In this document: positions 1 through 10,740 of the stretch, one piece after another
Layout: each line of letters begins with the position of its first letter
Numbering within the stretch: position 1 is the first letter of the stretch
NCBI GenBank assembly: GCA_036186865.1
Contig: AP025053.1
Coordinates: 11,473,403-11,537,402 of the forward strand
Reading direction: 5' to 3'
Length of the DNA stretch: 64,000 bases
Source: Eustoma russellianum
Lineage: Eukaryota > Streptophyta > Magnoliopsida > Gentianales > Gentianaceae
The notes under the pieces: generated by a model
What the model was told of the DNA's origin: nothing
Databases searched by the model: none
What the model saw: only the letters and a program-made list of their open reading frames with translations
Position numbers and translations under genes: made by a program

Positions 1-814
1 CCTGCACTGCCGATACACCTCCATCAGCAGGCAGCTTTATTTGAAATTGTTCGTTCTATTGGACTACCGATCAAATTAGACGTGGCCACCTCCAAGGGAC
101 TGCGTCCGTCGGTAGCTCAGGTGTGTGTAAAGATTGATGTATCTCAGGATTTGCCGCAGAAAATCTATCTACAAGCCAAAGGCCGTTTAATCTTGCAGTC
201 CATTGTTTACGAAGATTTACCTTTATTCTGCACTGACTGCCGCAGACTGGGACATGCACTCGTTGATTGCAAAGCCAAAGGAGAATCGAGTATTCCGCCA
301 CCACCTCCTCCTCCCCCCTGTTCGTCAGCCTAAAACGCGGTGGACCCCTGTTAAACGTAAAGCAGCTGTAAATCCTTCAGCACATGAGGGTATCGATGTT
401 GTTGAAGACCCTACAGATCTCCCCATAAATATCGACGGCATTATGGCTCAAAGTATACACCCTCCTTTATCGATAGTTGATCCATCAAACATTTCAGATG
501 ATCTGGACGATGCGGACAATTCCTCAGGTGATGCTGTCCAGTTACCTTCTGCCCAAGCTCCTGCTACTTCGCTGCAAGACGAGTTCTGTGATGCGGCGGA
601 TTATCCTCTCCCTGCTGATACCGCGCAACCTGAGATTGGACATGTTTCTGACACTGATTTGCCTACTGACACTCTTGTAGAGGATATCTCGATGGTTTCT
701 GAAGAGATGTCCCACCGCATGCAGCTCATGCAGCCCTCGCCGGATGATGCATTATTGATTTCATGCTTGCAGGACCCTCCGGCGGATGATGCATTTATTC
801 CGGTGGTTCCATGA
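1..814 (+). pseudogene. LINE A ORF1, RNA-binding protein, partial
   Basis: ORF1 of plant L1 elements makes a nucleic-acid-binding protein that coats the element RNA. Frame 1 is open from base 1 to 333. It ends with a CCHC zinc knuckle (C-x2-C-x4-H-x4-C, about 229-270) and a proline run. A frameshift in the proline run, near 290-320, moves the reading to the frame ending at 814, which gives an acidic, Asp/Ser/Pro-rich tail without recognisable domains. LINE B has the same knuckle and proline run. The N-terminal DUF4283-like part is missing here but is present in LINE B at 19137-19626. Family assignment is firm; the exact frameshift base is not resolved. Confidence 0.85.
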
Positions 815-918
815 CGTAAGCGTCGTTCCCGCAAGGATCTTCCTCCTTTGCCTCCGTCGACCATATTGACACGTAGTGCTTCACATATTGTTCAGGGAAG
901 TTCTTCCACCCTTACTCA

Positions 919-3900
919 ATGAATATATTAATATGGAATATTCGAGGCATACGTGCCTCTATGCCCTGGTTACGTGATTTGATTCGTGAACATAAATTAA
1001 ATCTACTTGCTTTGATTGAACCTAAACATACTCCGTCGTAGATAACGGGATATGGGTTACGTCTTGGTTTCACACAGACTTATGTTTCGCATTCCAAGCA
1101 TATTTGGTTTTTTTGGCGAGATACTGAGTTCCGTTTAATTGCCATGCAGGACAAGGATCAGGTGGTCCATATTACATTACAGTCATTACCATTACAATAT
1201 ACTTTTGTCCTTTCATTGGTCTATGCAAAACATACGCCCTCTCAGCGTCATGTTCTTTGGCAGTCTATGTGCGACTTCAATAGCTCGTTGCAGTTACCCT
1301 GGCTAGTGGGGGGTGATTTCAATACTTTTCGATCTCTGGAGGATCACAGTGGCAGATCCACCCCAGCTCTGACATCATTACAGGATTTCAATGAGTGTAT
1401 CGAAGACTGTTCTCTCATGACCCCCCTTTTCAGGGCACCCGATTTACATGGGCGGATGGCAGGGGCCTTGGCCGAATTCGACGAAGTTTAGACTGGGTTT
1501 TTGTTAATTCTATGTTTCAAGATCGGTTTGATAATTTGCAGTTAACGCATTTGCCTCGGACGACTTCTGATCATACTCCACTCCTTTTAATATGCAACCG
1601 GACTTCACCACCAACCCATCATTCCTTTCGTTTTTTGGATGCACGGCTACATCATTCGGATTTTCTGCCCTATGTACAAAGTGCTTGGCAAGCTTATCCT
1701 ACAACGGGTGGAATGCATGGTTTTTATCAAAAACTATTTGCTTTAAAGAAAGATATACAAAGATGGAATAAGGATGTCTTTGGCAATATCTTCAACAATC
1801 TGAAACATGCAGAAGCTTTGTTGAGTTGCGCAGAGAGCCGTTGGGATGAATCGCCCACGGAGGATACGCGGCAGGCTTATTTTAAGGCAAAAGCAGATTA
1901 TTTGATTGCTGCTAGATATGAAATGCAGTTTTGGAAGCAGAAAGCAAGGGTGAAATGGTTGCAGGAAGGAGATGCGAACACAAGGTATTTCCACTCCCTT
2001 GTTAAAAGTCGGTGCTCTCAGCTCCAAATACAACAAATCCGAAACACTGAGGGCAGTTTGCTTAATACTCCGGATGATATCATGGCTTCTGCTGTTGAGT
2101 TCTATACTGCTTTATTTGCACGGGAAACAACACACAATCACTCGGAGATTCTTTCACACATTCCATGCTTACTATCTGAGCATGACAATATTATGCTAAC
2201 TCAGCTTCCGTCGGAGCCGGAGGTAAAGGCCGCTGTGTGGAGCTTAGATCCTACAAGTGCTGCAGGACCAGATGACTTTCATGGTACTTTTTACCGTTCA
2301 TGTTGGAATATTATACATTCAGATGTTCTTAAAGCAGTGCAGGAGTTTTTTCTTGGAGTTCCGCAACCTACCATCATGGCCCGTGCATTGATTACATTGA
2401 TCCCAAAAACGCAATCTCCACAAACATTTAGTGACTTTCGCCCAATTTGTCTTACGAATTTCTTGAGTAAAGTCTGTACTCGTATCCTTGCCACGCGCCT
2501 TGGAACGCTATTGCCACGGTTAATATCTCTGGAGCAGACAGTATTCTTACCAGGACATGATATCTCCACGCAAATATTATTGGCACAGGAAATGATACAT
2601 ATGATGGATAAAGGTGGATCTCAGTTATGTTTGAAGTTAGACATGATGAAGGCGTTTGACAGGGTAAGCTAGGAATATCTGGCATTGTTATTAGGAAAAT
2701 TTGGTTTTTCGGCCTTCTTCATAAGAGTGGTTATTAATCATCTTAGTGCCACTCGATTATCAGTTCTAATCAATGGACAGCCATCACAAACATTTCGTCC
2801 ATTTCGCAGAGTAAAACAAAGCGACCCACTATCTCCGCTATTATTTATATTGTCATCTGAAGGATTTAGCAGGGGCTTAAAATCCCTTACTGCAGCAGGA
2901 CACATCCAAGCTATTCGGTTGGGCCGTATTCCTTTTACTATCACTCACTTGGCGTATGCTGATGATTTACTTATTTTTCTCCGAGGCACACAGCGGAACC
3001 TTAAGCATTTTCATGATTTCTTAACTCAGTATGAAATGGCATCTGGACAGAAGGTTAATTATCACAAAAGTAGTTTCATCCCTTCGGCAAATGTTGTCGC
3101 TCATCAGAAACGCGTCTTTAAGGATATTCTGGGTATGCGGCTCACTTCTCTTCCTTTTCGATATCTAGGTTCCTATCTACACAAAGGAATTAATAGAGCA
3201 ATGTACTGCACCTCTTTGTTGCAACACATGGACGATCGTTCACACGGGTGGCATACCCGACTCCTCTCGCAGGCGGGCCGTTTAGTCCTCCTGCACTTGG
3301 TGGTTGCTGCTCTCCCATTGCACCATTTAGCAGCCGGTGGTTTACCTAAATCAGTCATCCGAAATATTAATAGGAAAATGTCCTCTTTCTTTTGGGGCAA
3401 TCGACATCATTGGGTATCATGGTCTAAAATTACACAACCCAATGATGAAGAGGGTTTAGGTCTTCGGGATCTTAGCCAGCTACAACAAGCATAAGTTATT
3501 ATGTTTAAGAGGGTTTATTATCATGGTGGTATCGTTCTTCAACATCATCACTAGCTGGAGTTTTGAAAATTGTTGTACCAGCTATCGCAGTTTCAAACAT
3601 CTGGAAGCTCTATGCTCAACTCACGTATGGCGACTCAACATCTTTTTCGACCAACATGCTGAGGAATGCTATACATTTTGACATCAATGTGTGGATTCAC
3701 AAGATACAGGGATCCAAGCTCTCAACAGGATCAAGCCTTTCTCTTTCCTGGATCCCACGCCTTCGCCCACCGCGCCTAAGGCTTGTTAAATGGCAATGCC
3801 CGCCATCAGGTCGACACAAGCTGAATGTGGATGCCGCGATCGGTGCTACATATGCTACGGGAGGAGCAATTCTGCGGAATCATCATGGGGATTGTGTGCG

Positions 3901-4276
3901 TGCCATATCCTTTCGATTGCCACTATGCACACCACTTCAGGCAGAAATCCAGGCAACATTATTTGGTCTCTTATATTTTCTACCATTTTGCCGCACCATT
4001 ATGATCGAATCTGACTGTGAGTATATGGTGTCACGACTTCATAGCACGCAGCAAATTTTTGGCAACTATCATCTGCATCTCTTGCACTCTTTACTTCAGT
4101 CCCATGGATTAGAAATCACTCATGTGTATCGAGAAACTAATATGGCAGCCCACTACTTAGCTCAGCACGCAATGTCTTGCCCAGAGACAGGATATTTCAC
4201 CAATCACACTCTCCCAGCCTTGGTGCGTGCCTCAGTACTTCTAGATCTCACGTCCGCTAATCTACGCACAGGTTGA
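919..4276 (+). pseudogene. LINE A ORF2: endonuclease, reverse transcriptase, RNase H
   Basis: The likely start is the ATG at 919, 104 bases after the ORF1 stop. The endonuclease spans about 919-1620, with a GDFN motif near 1312 and an SDH motif near 1568; it contains a stop near 1038 and a frameshift near 1430. Reverse transcriptase spans about 2200-3050, with the block FRPICL near 2437, a stop in place of Trp near 2671 and the catalytic YADD near 2957. The C-terminal part of RT runs to 3494. RNase H of the plant RVT_3 type covers about 3800-4210 and ends at 4276. The zinc-finger zf-RVT segment found in LINEs B, C and D between RT and RNase H is absent, because about 520 bp are missing near 3495-3520. 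Not functional. Confidence 0.9.
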
Positions 4277-4317
4277 TGATTAAGTCTTCCTAATGGATTG
4301 GCAAATCTTGGTTTGTT

Positions 4318-4355
4318 CTGCCCGTATCGTTAGTGTTACGGGCAGGTGTGGTATG
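4318..4355 (+). other. LINE A 3' UTR hairpin 1 followed by GGTATG
   Basis: Arms CTGCCCGTA (4318-4326) and TACGGGCAG (4337-4345) pair perfectly over 9 bp around a 10-nt loop. GTGTGGTATG follows at once. This is the first of three such units in this 3' UTR and one of seven in the window. Confidence 0.75.
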
Positions 4356-4526
4356 ATTCTATTCCATCAATATGCTGCTACATTTTATTAATTCTTGGCA
4401 CTAACACTATACTTTTATCATCCACACGCGTTGCTTGGCGGATCAATTCCCCTACACCCCTGAGTGAGGACTACCAAGCTTGTTCAGCGCGCATTTTTCC
4501 TTATGATTGGCGATTTTGCGTACTAT

Positions 4527-4564
4527 CTGCCTGTACTCGATTATGTACAGGCAGACTCGGTATG
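4527..4564 (+). other. LINE A 3' UTR hairpin 2 followed by GGTATG
   Basis: Arms CTGCCTGTAC (4527-4536) and GTACAGGCAG (4545-4554) pair perfectly over 10 bp with an 8-nt loop. ACTCGGTATG follows directly. Loop and arm sequence differ from hairpin 1 while the pairing is kept. Confidence 0.75.
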
Positions 4565-4736
4565 ATTTATATTCTCTTAACCTGTTGGATAGCGGTACAC
4601 ATTGTTTTGCCCACTTACATTTTTCATGATTACATGACATATGTTTCCTGCCAACACGCCGATGGGTTCCTCTGGCTCCGTAGACATACAAGCGAATTCA
4701 CAGGCGTGACATATCTCCTGGCGTATCTTGTATTTG

Positions 4737-4774
4737 CTGCCGGCACATTAGTTTGTGCTGGCAGGCGTGGTATG
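4737..4774 (+). other. LINE A 3' UTR hairpin 3 followed by GGTATG
   Basis: Arms CTGCCGGCACA (4737-4747) and TGTGCTGGCAG (4754-4764) form 11 pairs, one of them G-U, with a 6-nt loop. GCGTGGTATG follows. Together with hairpins 1 and 2 this makes a spaced series, about 200 bp apart, between the RNase H stop and the 3' end. Confidence 0.75.
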
Positions 4775-5030
4775 CTCATCGCACACTATTTTTCCAGCAA
4801 TCCATCATATATACCTTTTGCTCTGCTCTGTAACTATTTTCTTTTTGCATGGCGGCAACTTTGGCTTGGCATGGCTATACTGTTCGATTCAATGAGAGGT
4901 GCTCCATCAGCGGATCATTTCCCGACAGAGTTGCATGGCATCATCCTTTTTCTGGCGTATGGGTGCAGTTCACAGGCCTACTATGTTTTTCATTTATACG
5001 ATGGTGTATACCAACACTCCATATATATAA

Positions 5031-5231
5031 ATATGTACGCTTTTTCCTTCGTCAAGGTTTTATCCACAAGGGTGGTTTTACTTGACAAGGTTTTAATGCG
5101 GCATATCATATATTATATGGATGTTGATAATCGCATATTTTGTTGTTTTCTTTTTCCTTTATTGTAATAAGGTATTCCTCCGCCAAAAGAGAGGCCTTAT
5201 CTTAATAAAATATCCTGTTATATAAAAAAAA
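5031..5231 (+). other. LINE A conserved 3'-terminal module, polyA signal and tail
   Basis: A stretch from 5031 to 5110 is shared with LINEs B, C and D. Its core is a hairpin with arms GTCAAG (5051-5056) and CTTGAC (5081-5086); the other three copies have GCCAAG and CTTGGC, so the C-G pair is replaced by T-A here. Further on, CCTCCGCC (5177-5184) closes with GAGG (5191-5194) as a second small stem. AATAAAA (about 5204) and an A-run (5224-5231) follow. The architecture recalls a motif I remember from plant copia LTR ends, but that recollection is unverified. Confidence 0.75.
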
Positions 5232-5358
5232 CATATATATATATACACACATACATATATATATATATATACATATATATACACACATATATATATCTAT
5301 ATGTACATATATATATATCTATAAATCTATATATATCTATATATAGATATATAAAGAA
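5232..5358. repeat. TA/CA-rich microsatellite between LINE tails
   Basis: This is an imperfect mix of (TA)n, ACACAC and TATC units lying between the A-run of LINE A and the T-run (reverse A-tail) of LINE B. It may be the original target of one or both insertions. Confidence 0.9.
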
Positions 5359-5391
5359 TTTTTTTTAAAGACAATTTTGTTAATAGACGAA

Positions 5392-5570
5392 CCTCACTTG
5401 TGGCGGAGGGAAGCCATAGTACATCAAAAAGTCAGTGTAAGAGTAAAATGAATACAAATATGTGATGATTTGCATTCTCCAGTCATATGTGATATGCCGC
5501 ATTAAAACCTTGCCAAGTAAAACTACCCTTGTGGATAAAACCTTGGCGAAGGAGAAAGCGTACATATTTA
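5392..5570 (-). other. LINE B conserved 3'-terminal module
   Basis: On the minus strand it has the same order as in LINE A: a GTACGC entry, a hairpin with GCCAAG (plus 5542-5547) and CTTGGC (plus 5512-5517), then CCTCCGCC and GTGAGG near 5392-5408. The AATAAA seen in the other copies is not obvious here. The inner CCAC/GTGG stem of the other copies has one mismatch. Confidence 0.75.
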
Positions 5571-5838
5571 TACAACTAGAGTGGGGATTTGGGGTACAAT
5601 ACATTTCAGGAGAATACGCTAGACCATAAAACAGGGAGGGACGCCATTCATGTCTCGCCAGTAAAGCCGCAGTCGTTGAGGCCGTGTGAGTGTGATGGGA
5701 TTGTTGTGTTGTCTCAGCCACAGCACCCATAAACGCCACCGTGATAGAGTAACCAATCCATGCACATATAAATGAAAAGACCAAGTCATAAGGGAATATG
5801 AAGTAGAGCGTAAAAAACCAGGACAATAGATAACAAAG

Positions 5839-5876
5839 CATACCGAGCCTGCCTGGACCCCTTAGGATACAGGCAG
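5839..5876 (-). other. LINE B 3' UTR hairpin followed by GGTATG
   Basis: Arms CTGCCTG and CAGGCAG (plus 5870-5876 and 5849-5855) pair over 7 bp around a 14-nt loop. On the minus strand GCTCGGTATG follows directly (plus 5839-5848). This is the only unit of this type that I found in LINE B. Confidence 0.7.
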
Positions 5877-6039
5877 AATGAGGAAATGATCGCCAATCCA
5901 TATGGAAGACGTGAAATTGTCAGGGGACGTGCAAGTGGACTGAGGAGAGATCCAATGAGATAGAACCACAAACTAATGGAGGTAGAGTGTGAGAATTATA
6001 AGATCGTGTTCTGGGGTTCAACATTGCATGTTGAGTAAG

Positions 6040-6414
6040 TTAGTGAGCAGCCATATTTGCCTCTCTATAAATGTGATGAAAGTCCAGGCGATGAAGATGA
6101 ATTAACGTGTGAAGTAACTGAAGAGAATAGTTCCCATGAACCAGCTGTGGGCGCGACATACGAGATAGCATCTGAGCACAATATGACTTCAGTATAATTG
6201 TGCGATACAGTGGAAGAAAATATAAAAGTCTAAATACTGCGGCCTGTATCTCAGCATTGAGAGGTGTACTTGGAGGCAGGCGGAAAGAAATTGCTCCCAC
6301 ACATGAGCCAACATGATCGCGCAATATCGCACTCCCTGCTCCATAATGTCTGCCAACTGCCGCATCTATGTTTAATTTTAATCGACTAGGAGGCGGAGTA
6401 AGCCAGCGAATCAA
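6040..6414 (-). pseudogene. LINE B RNase H domain
   Basis: RNase H removes RNA from RNA-DNA hybrids; in plant L1s this domain sits at the C-terminus of ORF2. The open stretch begins at the proline-rich lead (PPPSRLKLNID), carries the first catalytic Asp in NID, the GSAILRD block and the HIYREANMAAH block near its end, and then meets an early stop. LINE A continues about 45 residues further. Upstream, at 6415-6700, the frame is broken by two shifts. Confidence is good because the same blocks align with LINEs A, C and D. Confidence 0.8.
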
Positions 6415-8649
6415 TTGAGGGCGTGGCGGCTGAAGTAGGGGAAGCCAAGAAAGCTGTCACCAAGATCCAACCGCTAATTTTGATCCTGCTATTGTTTGGC
6501 ACCACATAGTAATAGCATAGTGTATTGAGTCCCGAAGTGATATCATTGTAAAAGTGCGTTGCTCCCCATAGACTAAAGAGGCATAGACACGCCATATATT
6601 GTACACAATAATTGCTGGAATAACAATTTTTAAGACCCCAAAGAGAGATGAGAAAGTAGATCGATACCACCAAGAAAGTAGATATTGACGAAGGTGCAAC
6701 GATGATGGGAGAGGACAGTGTAACTCACTAGCAAAATAGTGTCACAGCGGACGTACTCTGGAACAGTATAAGAATATATGATCCACTGTAGCCGATGCAT
6801 TCTTACAGAATGGACATTGCGTTGGGCGGGAAGTAGAGTGCCTGCCAATATAATCCTCAAATGGCACCGCTGAATGAAAAATTCGCCATAAAAATAGCTG
6901 AATTACGGGTGAATGGTGCTTGAACCAAATGAACTTCGCCGAAATCAGCAGGGGACTGGGTGAGCGACAGATATCATAAGCACTGCGCAAAGAGAATTCC
7001 CCTGCGGCCGTGTGAAGCTACGTGAGATGGTCGCCTTGACCTTCTGTCTGAGAAAGGCAGGTAGGATGAATTCTACAAATAATCATCCAAACGGGTGAAT
7101 CTGGCAAGCGAGGCAGATCGTCTCCCCGGTGACCATATTTGACATGCATATACTTTCTCCAAAGCGTAGAATGCTGCTGATATGACCACCAAATGCGACA
7201 GTGATAAGCTCGTTGTAACGTGCTGAGGTCACGGAGTCCCAATCCTCCCTCCTCACGAGGCATGCAAATGGTAGTCCATGATACCCAGTGATGCCTGCGC
7301 CCCAATAAAATGATGCCATCTTCCTTTCTATGATTTTAATCACCGATTTGGGCAAACCTCCAGCAGCGAGGATATGTAATGGCAGCACCGATATCACAGA
7401 ACGTAGCAAAACGAGACGACCAGCGGAAGAAAGTAATCGAGAATGCCAGCCCTAAAGTCGGTCGTCAATATGCTGCAATAAGGAGACACAATATTTAGAG
7501 CGGTTGATGCCCTTATGCAGATAAGAACCAAGGTATCGAAAGGGTAAGCTAGAACATCTCATGCTTGTGATAGTCTCAAAAACACGCCGCTGTTGCGGAG
7601 AAACGCTTGCAGATGGAATAAAACTGCTTTTCTAAAAGTTGACCTTTTGACCAGAGGCAGTTTCATATTGAGTTAAAAAGGCATGGAAACATCGAAGATT
7701 TCGCTGTGTGCCTCTTAAAAATATCAACAGGTCATCTGCATAGGCCAAGTGTGTGATAGTAAAAGGGACACGGCCTAGACGGAAAGGCTGCAATACTCCA
7801 GAAGCTGCTAAAGCTTTCAACCCTCTGCTGAAACCCTCAGAAGAAAGAATGAAAAGCAAAGGAGATAAAGGGTCTCCTTGCTTTACCCCTCTATAAGGCC
7901 GAAAGGAAGCAGAAGGTTGGCCATTAATCAAGACTGCTAATGTGGTGGCACGTAAGTGATTGAGGATAATGCGAATAAAAAAGTCAGAGAAACCAAAGGT
8001 GCGCAGTAACATTTCCAGATATTCCCAGCTGACTCTAACAAATGCTTTCATCATATCTAGTTTCAAGCATAGCTGAGAACCACCCTTATCCAAGCAATGT
8101 ATTCATGCGACTGGCAATGATTCTTGTACAGACTTTGCTCAAAAAGTTAGTGAGACATATTGGGCGAAAATAACTGAAGGTTGCAGGGGATGGCTTTTTG
8201 GGAATCAAGATGATTAATGCATTAGCCATCACAGAAGGCTGAGGAATACCAAGAAAAAATTCCTTCATTGCTTTAACCACATCAGCATGAATGATTGACC
8301 AGCAAGAATGATAAAATTTACCATTGAAACCATCAGGTCCTGCTGCACTTTGAGGGTCTAGGTGTCAAACCGCCGCTTTAACCTCCTCCTCCATAGGTAA
8401 TTGCGTGAGTATGGAGTTGTCATCCGCAGAGATCAAACGTGGGATGTGACAAAGTATTGCATCATAACTATGAGTAGCCTCTCGAGCAAATAAGGACGTG
8501 TAGAATGTCATGGCTTCGTCCAAAATAGCTGCGGGAGTAGTGCATGGTGCGCCCGCAACCGTGTGGATTTGCTGTATACGAAGTTGCAACCATCGCCCCT
8601 TGCCAATGGAGTGAAAGTAGTGCGTGCTTGCATCACCTTCCTTTAACCA
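6415..8649 (-). pseudogene. LINE B reverse transcriptase and zf-RVT
   Basis: Reading up the minus strand: the RT thumb and palm blocks lie in 7632-8589, with FRPICL near 8150, RGVKQGDPLSPLLF near 7885 and catalytic YADD near 7737. RT C-terminal blocks (LGSYLHKGINR near 7510 and the WVSW block near 7290) follow. The zf-RVT zinc-binding segment (FLWRIFH ... CPFCKN ... DHIFLYC) is at about 6742-6990. The frame is cut by several stops and shifts, including one near 8092 and one near 7440. The stop separating this piece from the upstream fused ORF is TGA where LINE A has a Lys codon. Confidence 0.85.
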
Positions 8650-9478
8650 TCAGACACGAGCTTTTTGTTTCCAAAAATGTAGCTCATATGAGGAAGCTCG
8701 GAGATATTCAGATTTAGCTCTGTGGTACTCCTCACGATTTGTGTCTGTTGGGTCGGCGTCCCAAATGCTCTCAGCGTGAGAGAGATTAGATTCTGCTTGT
8801 TTGACGTTGGAGAATATATTACCAAAAATTTCCTTATTCCACCGCTGTATGTCCTTCTTCAGTCGGAATAACTTGGAGTAAAAACCATACATACCTCCAG
8901 TTGTAGGATAAGATGTCCAACCATTCTTCATATAAGTATGGAAATCCGCTGTGGGCAGGTCGTTATCTGAAGAATGTCCCAGGTCACAATGATCTGAAAT
9001 GTCCTGTAACGGGGGTTCGGCAGTCCCACAAAGTAAGTCTGCATTCGAATCACCGACTTGGGTAGGTGGAGGAACTACTGTGGGAGCATCTGTCGGGGGA
9101 ATTTCATTTGGCGGCTCAGTAGTATCCTTGGAACGATCAACTGAGGATGGGCCAAATGGAGGCTCTGCGAAAGTTTTCTTTTTAACCGGCGTCCATCGCT
9201 GTGCCGGAGGGCGAGGTGGTGGAGGTGGCGGCGGAGGCGGCACAGTTGTTGATACTTTCGGAGGGCAAGAGGTCGTTGCATGGCCTAACCGTCGACATGA
9301 GGTGCAAAATAGAGGAAGATCTTCATAGACCACTGACTGCAGGATAAATCTGTTCTTAGCCTGCAAATATATTATCTGCGTCAATTCCTGAGCAACGTCC
9401 ACTTCAACACACACACGAGCGACAGACGATCACAGACCATCTGTCGTCGCTACATCCAGTTTTATCGGTAACCCTATC
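8650..9478 (-). pseudogene. LINE B ORF1-RT in-frame fusion lacking endonuclease
   Basis: The frame starts in ORF1, with a CCHC knuckle (about 9270-9320) and an eight-proline run. It passes through the Asp/Pro-rich tail as far as DLPT, and then, without a break, enters the segment that in LINE A lies after the endonuclease (block YPTTGGMYGFY, about 8900). Roughly 1 kb, comprising the end of ORF1, the spacer and the whole endonuclease (LINE A about 670-1660), is missing. The result is an open frame joining ORF1 and the RT N-terminus, ending at a TGA near 8650. Whether it was ever expressed as a fusion is unknown; a deletion after insertion is equally possible. Confidence 0.8.
9474..9478. repeat. 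Target-site duplication CTATC, left of gypsy-1
   Basis: CTATC directly precedes the TG of the left LTR and is repeated exactly at 19137-19141 after the right LTR. Five bp is the usual length for LTR retrotransposons. Confidence 0.93.
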
Positions 9479-10420
9479 TGTCATACCCCGTGATTTTTGG
9501 GTCCAACGTGGAATAAGTATAATATAACTAAAAATACAATTATAGTAATTATATAGGTTATGAGGGTTAGTGAAATAAAACGTAAGTGGATAATTTAATC
9601 AAAAAGCTGAAATTAAGAAAATTAGGCCAAAATACCAAAAATGCCGTCCCCACTTAAATACTAGGGAGTTACACAAAGGAGTATAACTCCCCACTTCAGC
9701 AGTAGGCCGTTAGTTACCAGGCCAAAGGAGAGGGGAAAATGCATAGAGAGAAAAGAGAAGGAGAAAAGAGAAAGAAGAAGAGGAGAAGAAGAAAAGGAAG
9801 AAAGAGCGGTCAATCTAGGTGCAACCTTTCTCGAGATCATGCAGTACACTCGTAAGACAAACTAGAAACAAAGACAAGTAATCTTTCTATACGCTTTACG
9901 CAAATTTTGATACTTTAGGCCCTATGTTCTTACAAAGAGAAAACTTGGTTCACACATTGGTAGTTTTGACTTGCCTATGCTAAATGCTTTATTATATGTG
10001 TAATTGTTGTTGTTGTTGAGCAAAGTTATGTTCTTTGGGCCAATATCTGAAAATAATTATGTTGTGATCTTTGTTGTTAAAATATGCCCACAAGAGTGTT
10101 ATACGTGATGTGTTCATTGTCCTTGTGTAAGTTCTTAAGTTTGGTGATTACACCTTGGATGCTTTGAGTGTGTTTGCAGGGAGTGGAAGGATGAATGTTG
10201 ACATTGTTGTAAGACTTGTTGGGTTGGAAGGTTTGAAGATATCTATTGAAACTTGTGGGTGATAGAAGGTTTAGGGTGGATACTAGTTTACTTGTTTAAG
10301 TATCAAAACATGTTAGTTGTGTGTTAAGCATGATGAATCCAGGAGCTAAGATGGATCTTGAAGTGTTGAACATGAAAGGGTTGAATAAGAAAGGTGTTGG
10401 GTGGAAGTTACTGCAGAAAA

Positions 10421-10740
10421 ACTGCAGTTTAGAACCGTCAGAACACTTCGAACACCTACATTAGGCGCTTCAAGTCACATTAGGCGCCTAATGTAGCGTT
10501 CAATGTGTCCTGAAGCATTCCCGTACAGAAAAATTGCAGTTTAGAACCGTCAGAACACTTCGAACACCTACATTAGGCGCTTCAAGTCACATTAGGCGCC
10601 TAATGTAGCGTTCAATGTCACATTAGGCGCTTCATGTAGGCATTCAATGTCTACGGCACATCCCCGAACACTTCGAACGCCTAGTATAGGCGCTTTATGT
10701 CACTTTAGGCGCCTCATGTGGCGTTCCAAGTATACTGGAA
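10421..10740 (+). repeat. 112-bp tandem repeat with GGCGCC palindromes
   Basis: Two copies with a 112-bp period plus partial units. Each full copy contains the 16-bp perfect palindrome CATTAGGCGCCTAATG (10478-10493 and 10590-10605). Related TTAGGCGC words recur to about 10760. The array is mirrored in the 3' LTR at about 16825-17165, where the palindromes have decayed. Confidence 0.8.

Larger units (their letters stand above)
1..5231 (+). mobile_element. LINE A: plant L1-type non-LTR retrotransposon
   Basis: Order on the + strand: ORF1 with a zinc knuckle, apurinic-type endonuclease, reverse transcriptase, RNase H, a structured 3' UTR of about 0.9 kb and an A-run at 5224-5231. This order is typical of plant L1 elements that carry a C-terminal RNase H. 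The 5' end lies outside the window: the first bases already read in frame as the middle of ORF1. The copy is inactive, with several frameshifts and stops and a deletion of about 0.5 kb near 3495-3520 relative to LINE B. It lies tail to tail with LINE B across a microsatellite. Confidence 0.93.
5359..9478 (-). mobile_element. LINE B, 3' portion (split by gypsy-1)
   Basis: This is a minus-strand L1-type LINE closely related to LINE A. Its A-tail reads as T8 at 5359-5366. Going up the element it holds the terminal module, one hairpin plus GGTATG, RNase H, zf-RVT, RT, and then an ORF1 segment joined to RT with the whole endonuclease missing. At 9478 it is interrupted by gypsy-1 and resumes at 19137 in the same ORF1, so the two parts are one insertion. 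Many stops and frameshifts make it inactive. Confidence 0.92.

Noticed and set aside
4452..4691. Minus-strand 79-residue frame with Cys/His residues
   Set aside because: Shadow frame across the LINE A 3' UTR with no support in the other LINEs.
4346..5167. A 273-residue hydrophobic frame in the LINE A 3' UTR, and similar short frames in LINEs B, C and D
   Set aside because: The frames overlap the conserved hairpins, differ in length and frame between copies and share only the segment over the terminal module. They reflect noncoding conservation, not protein.
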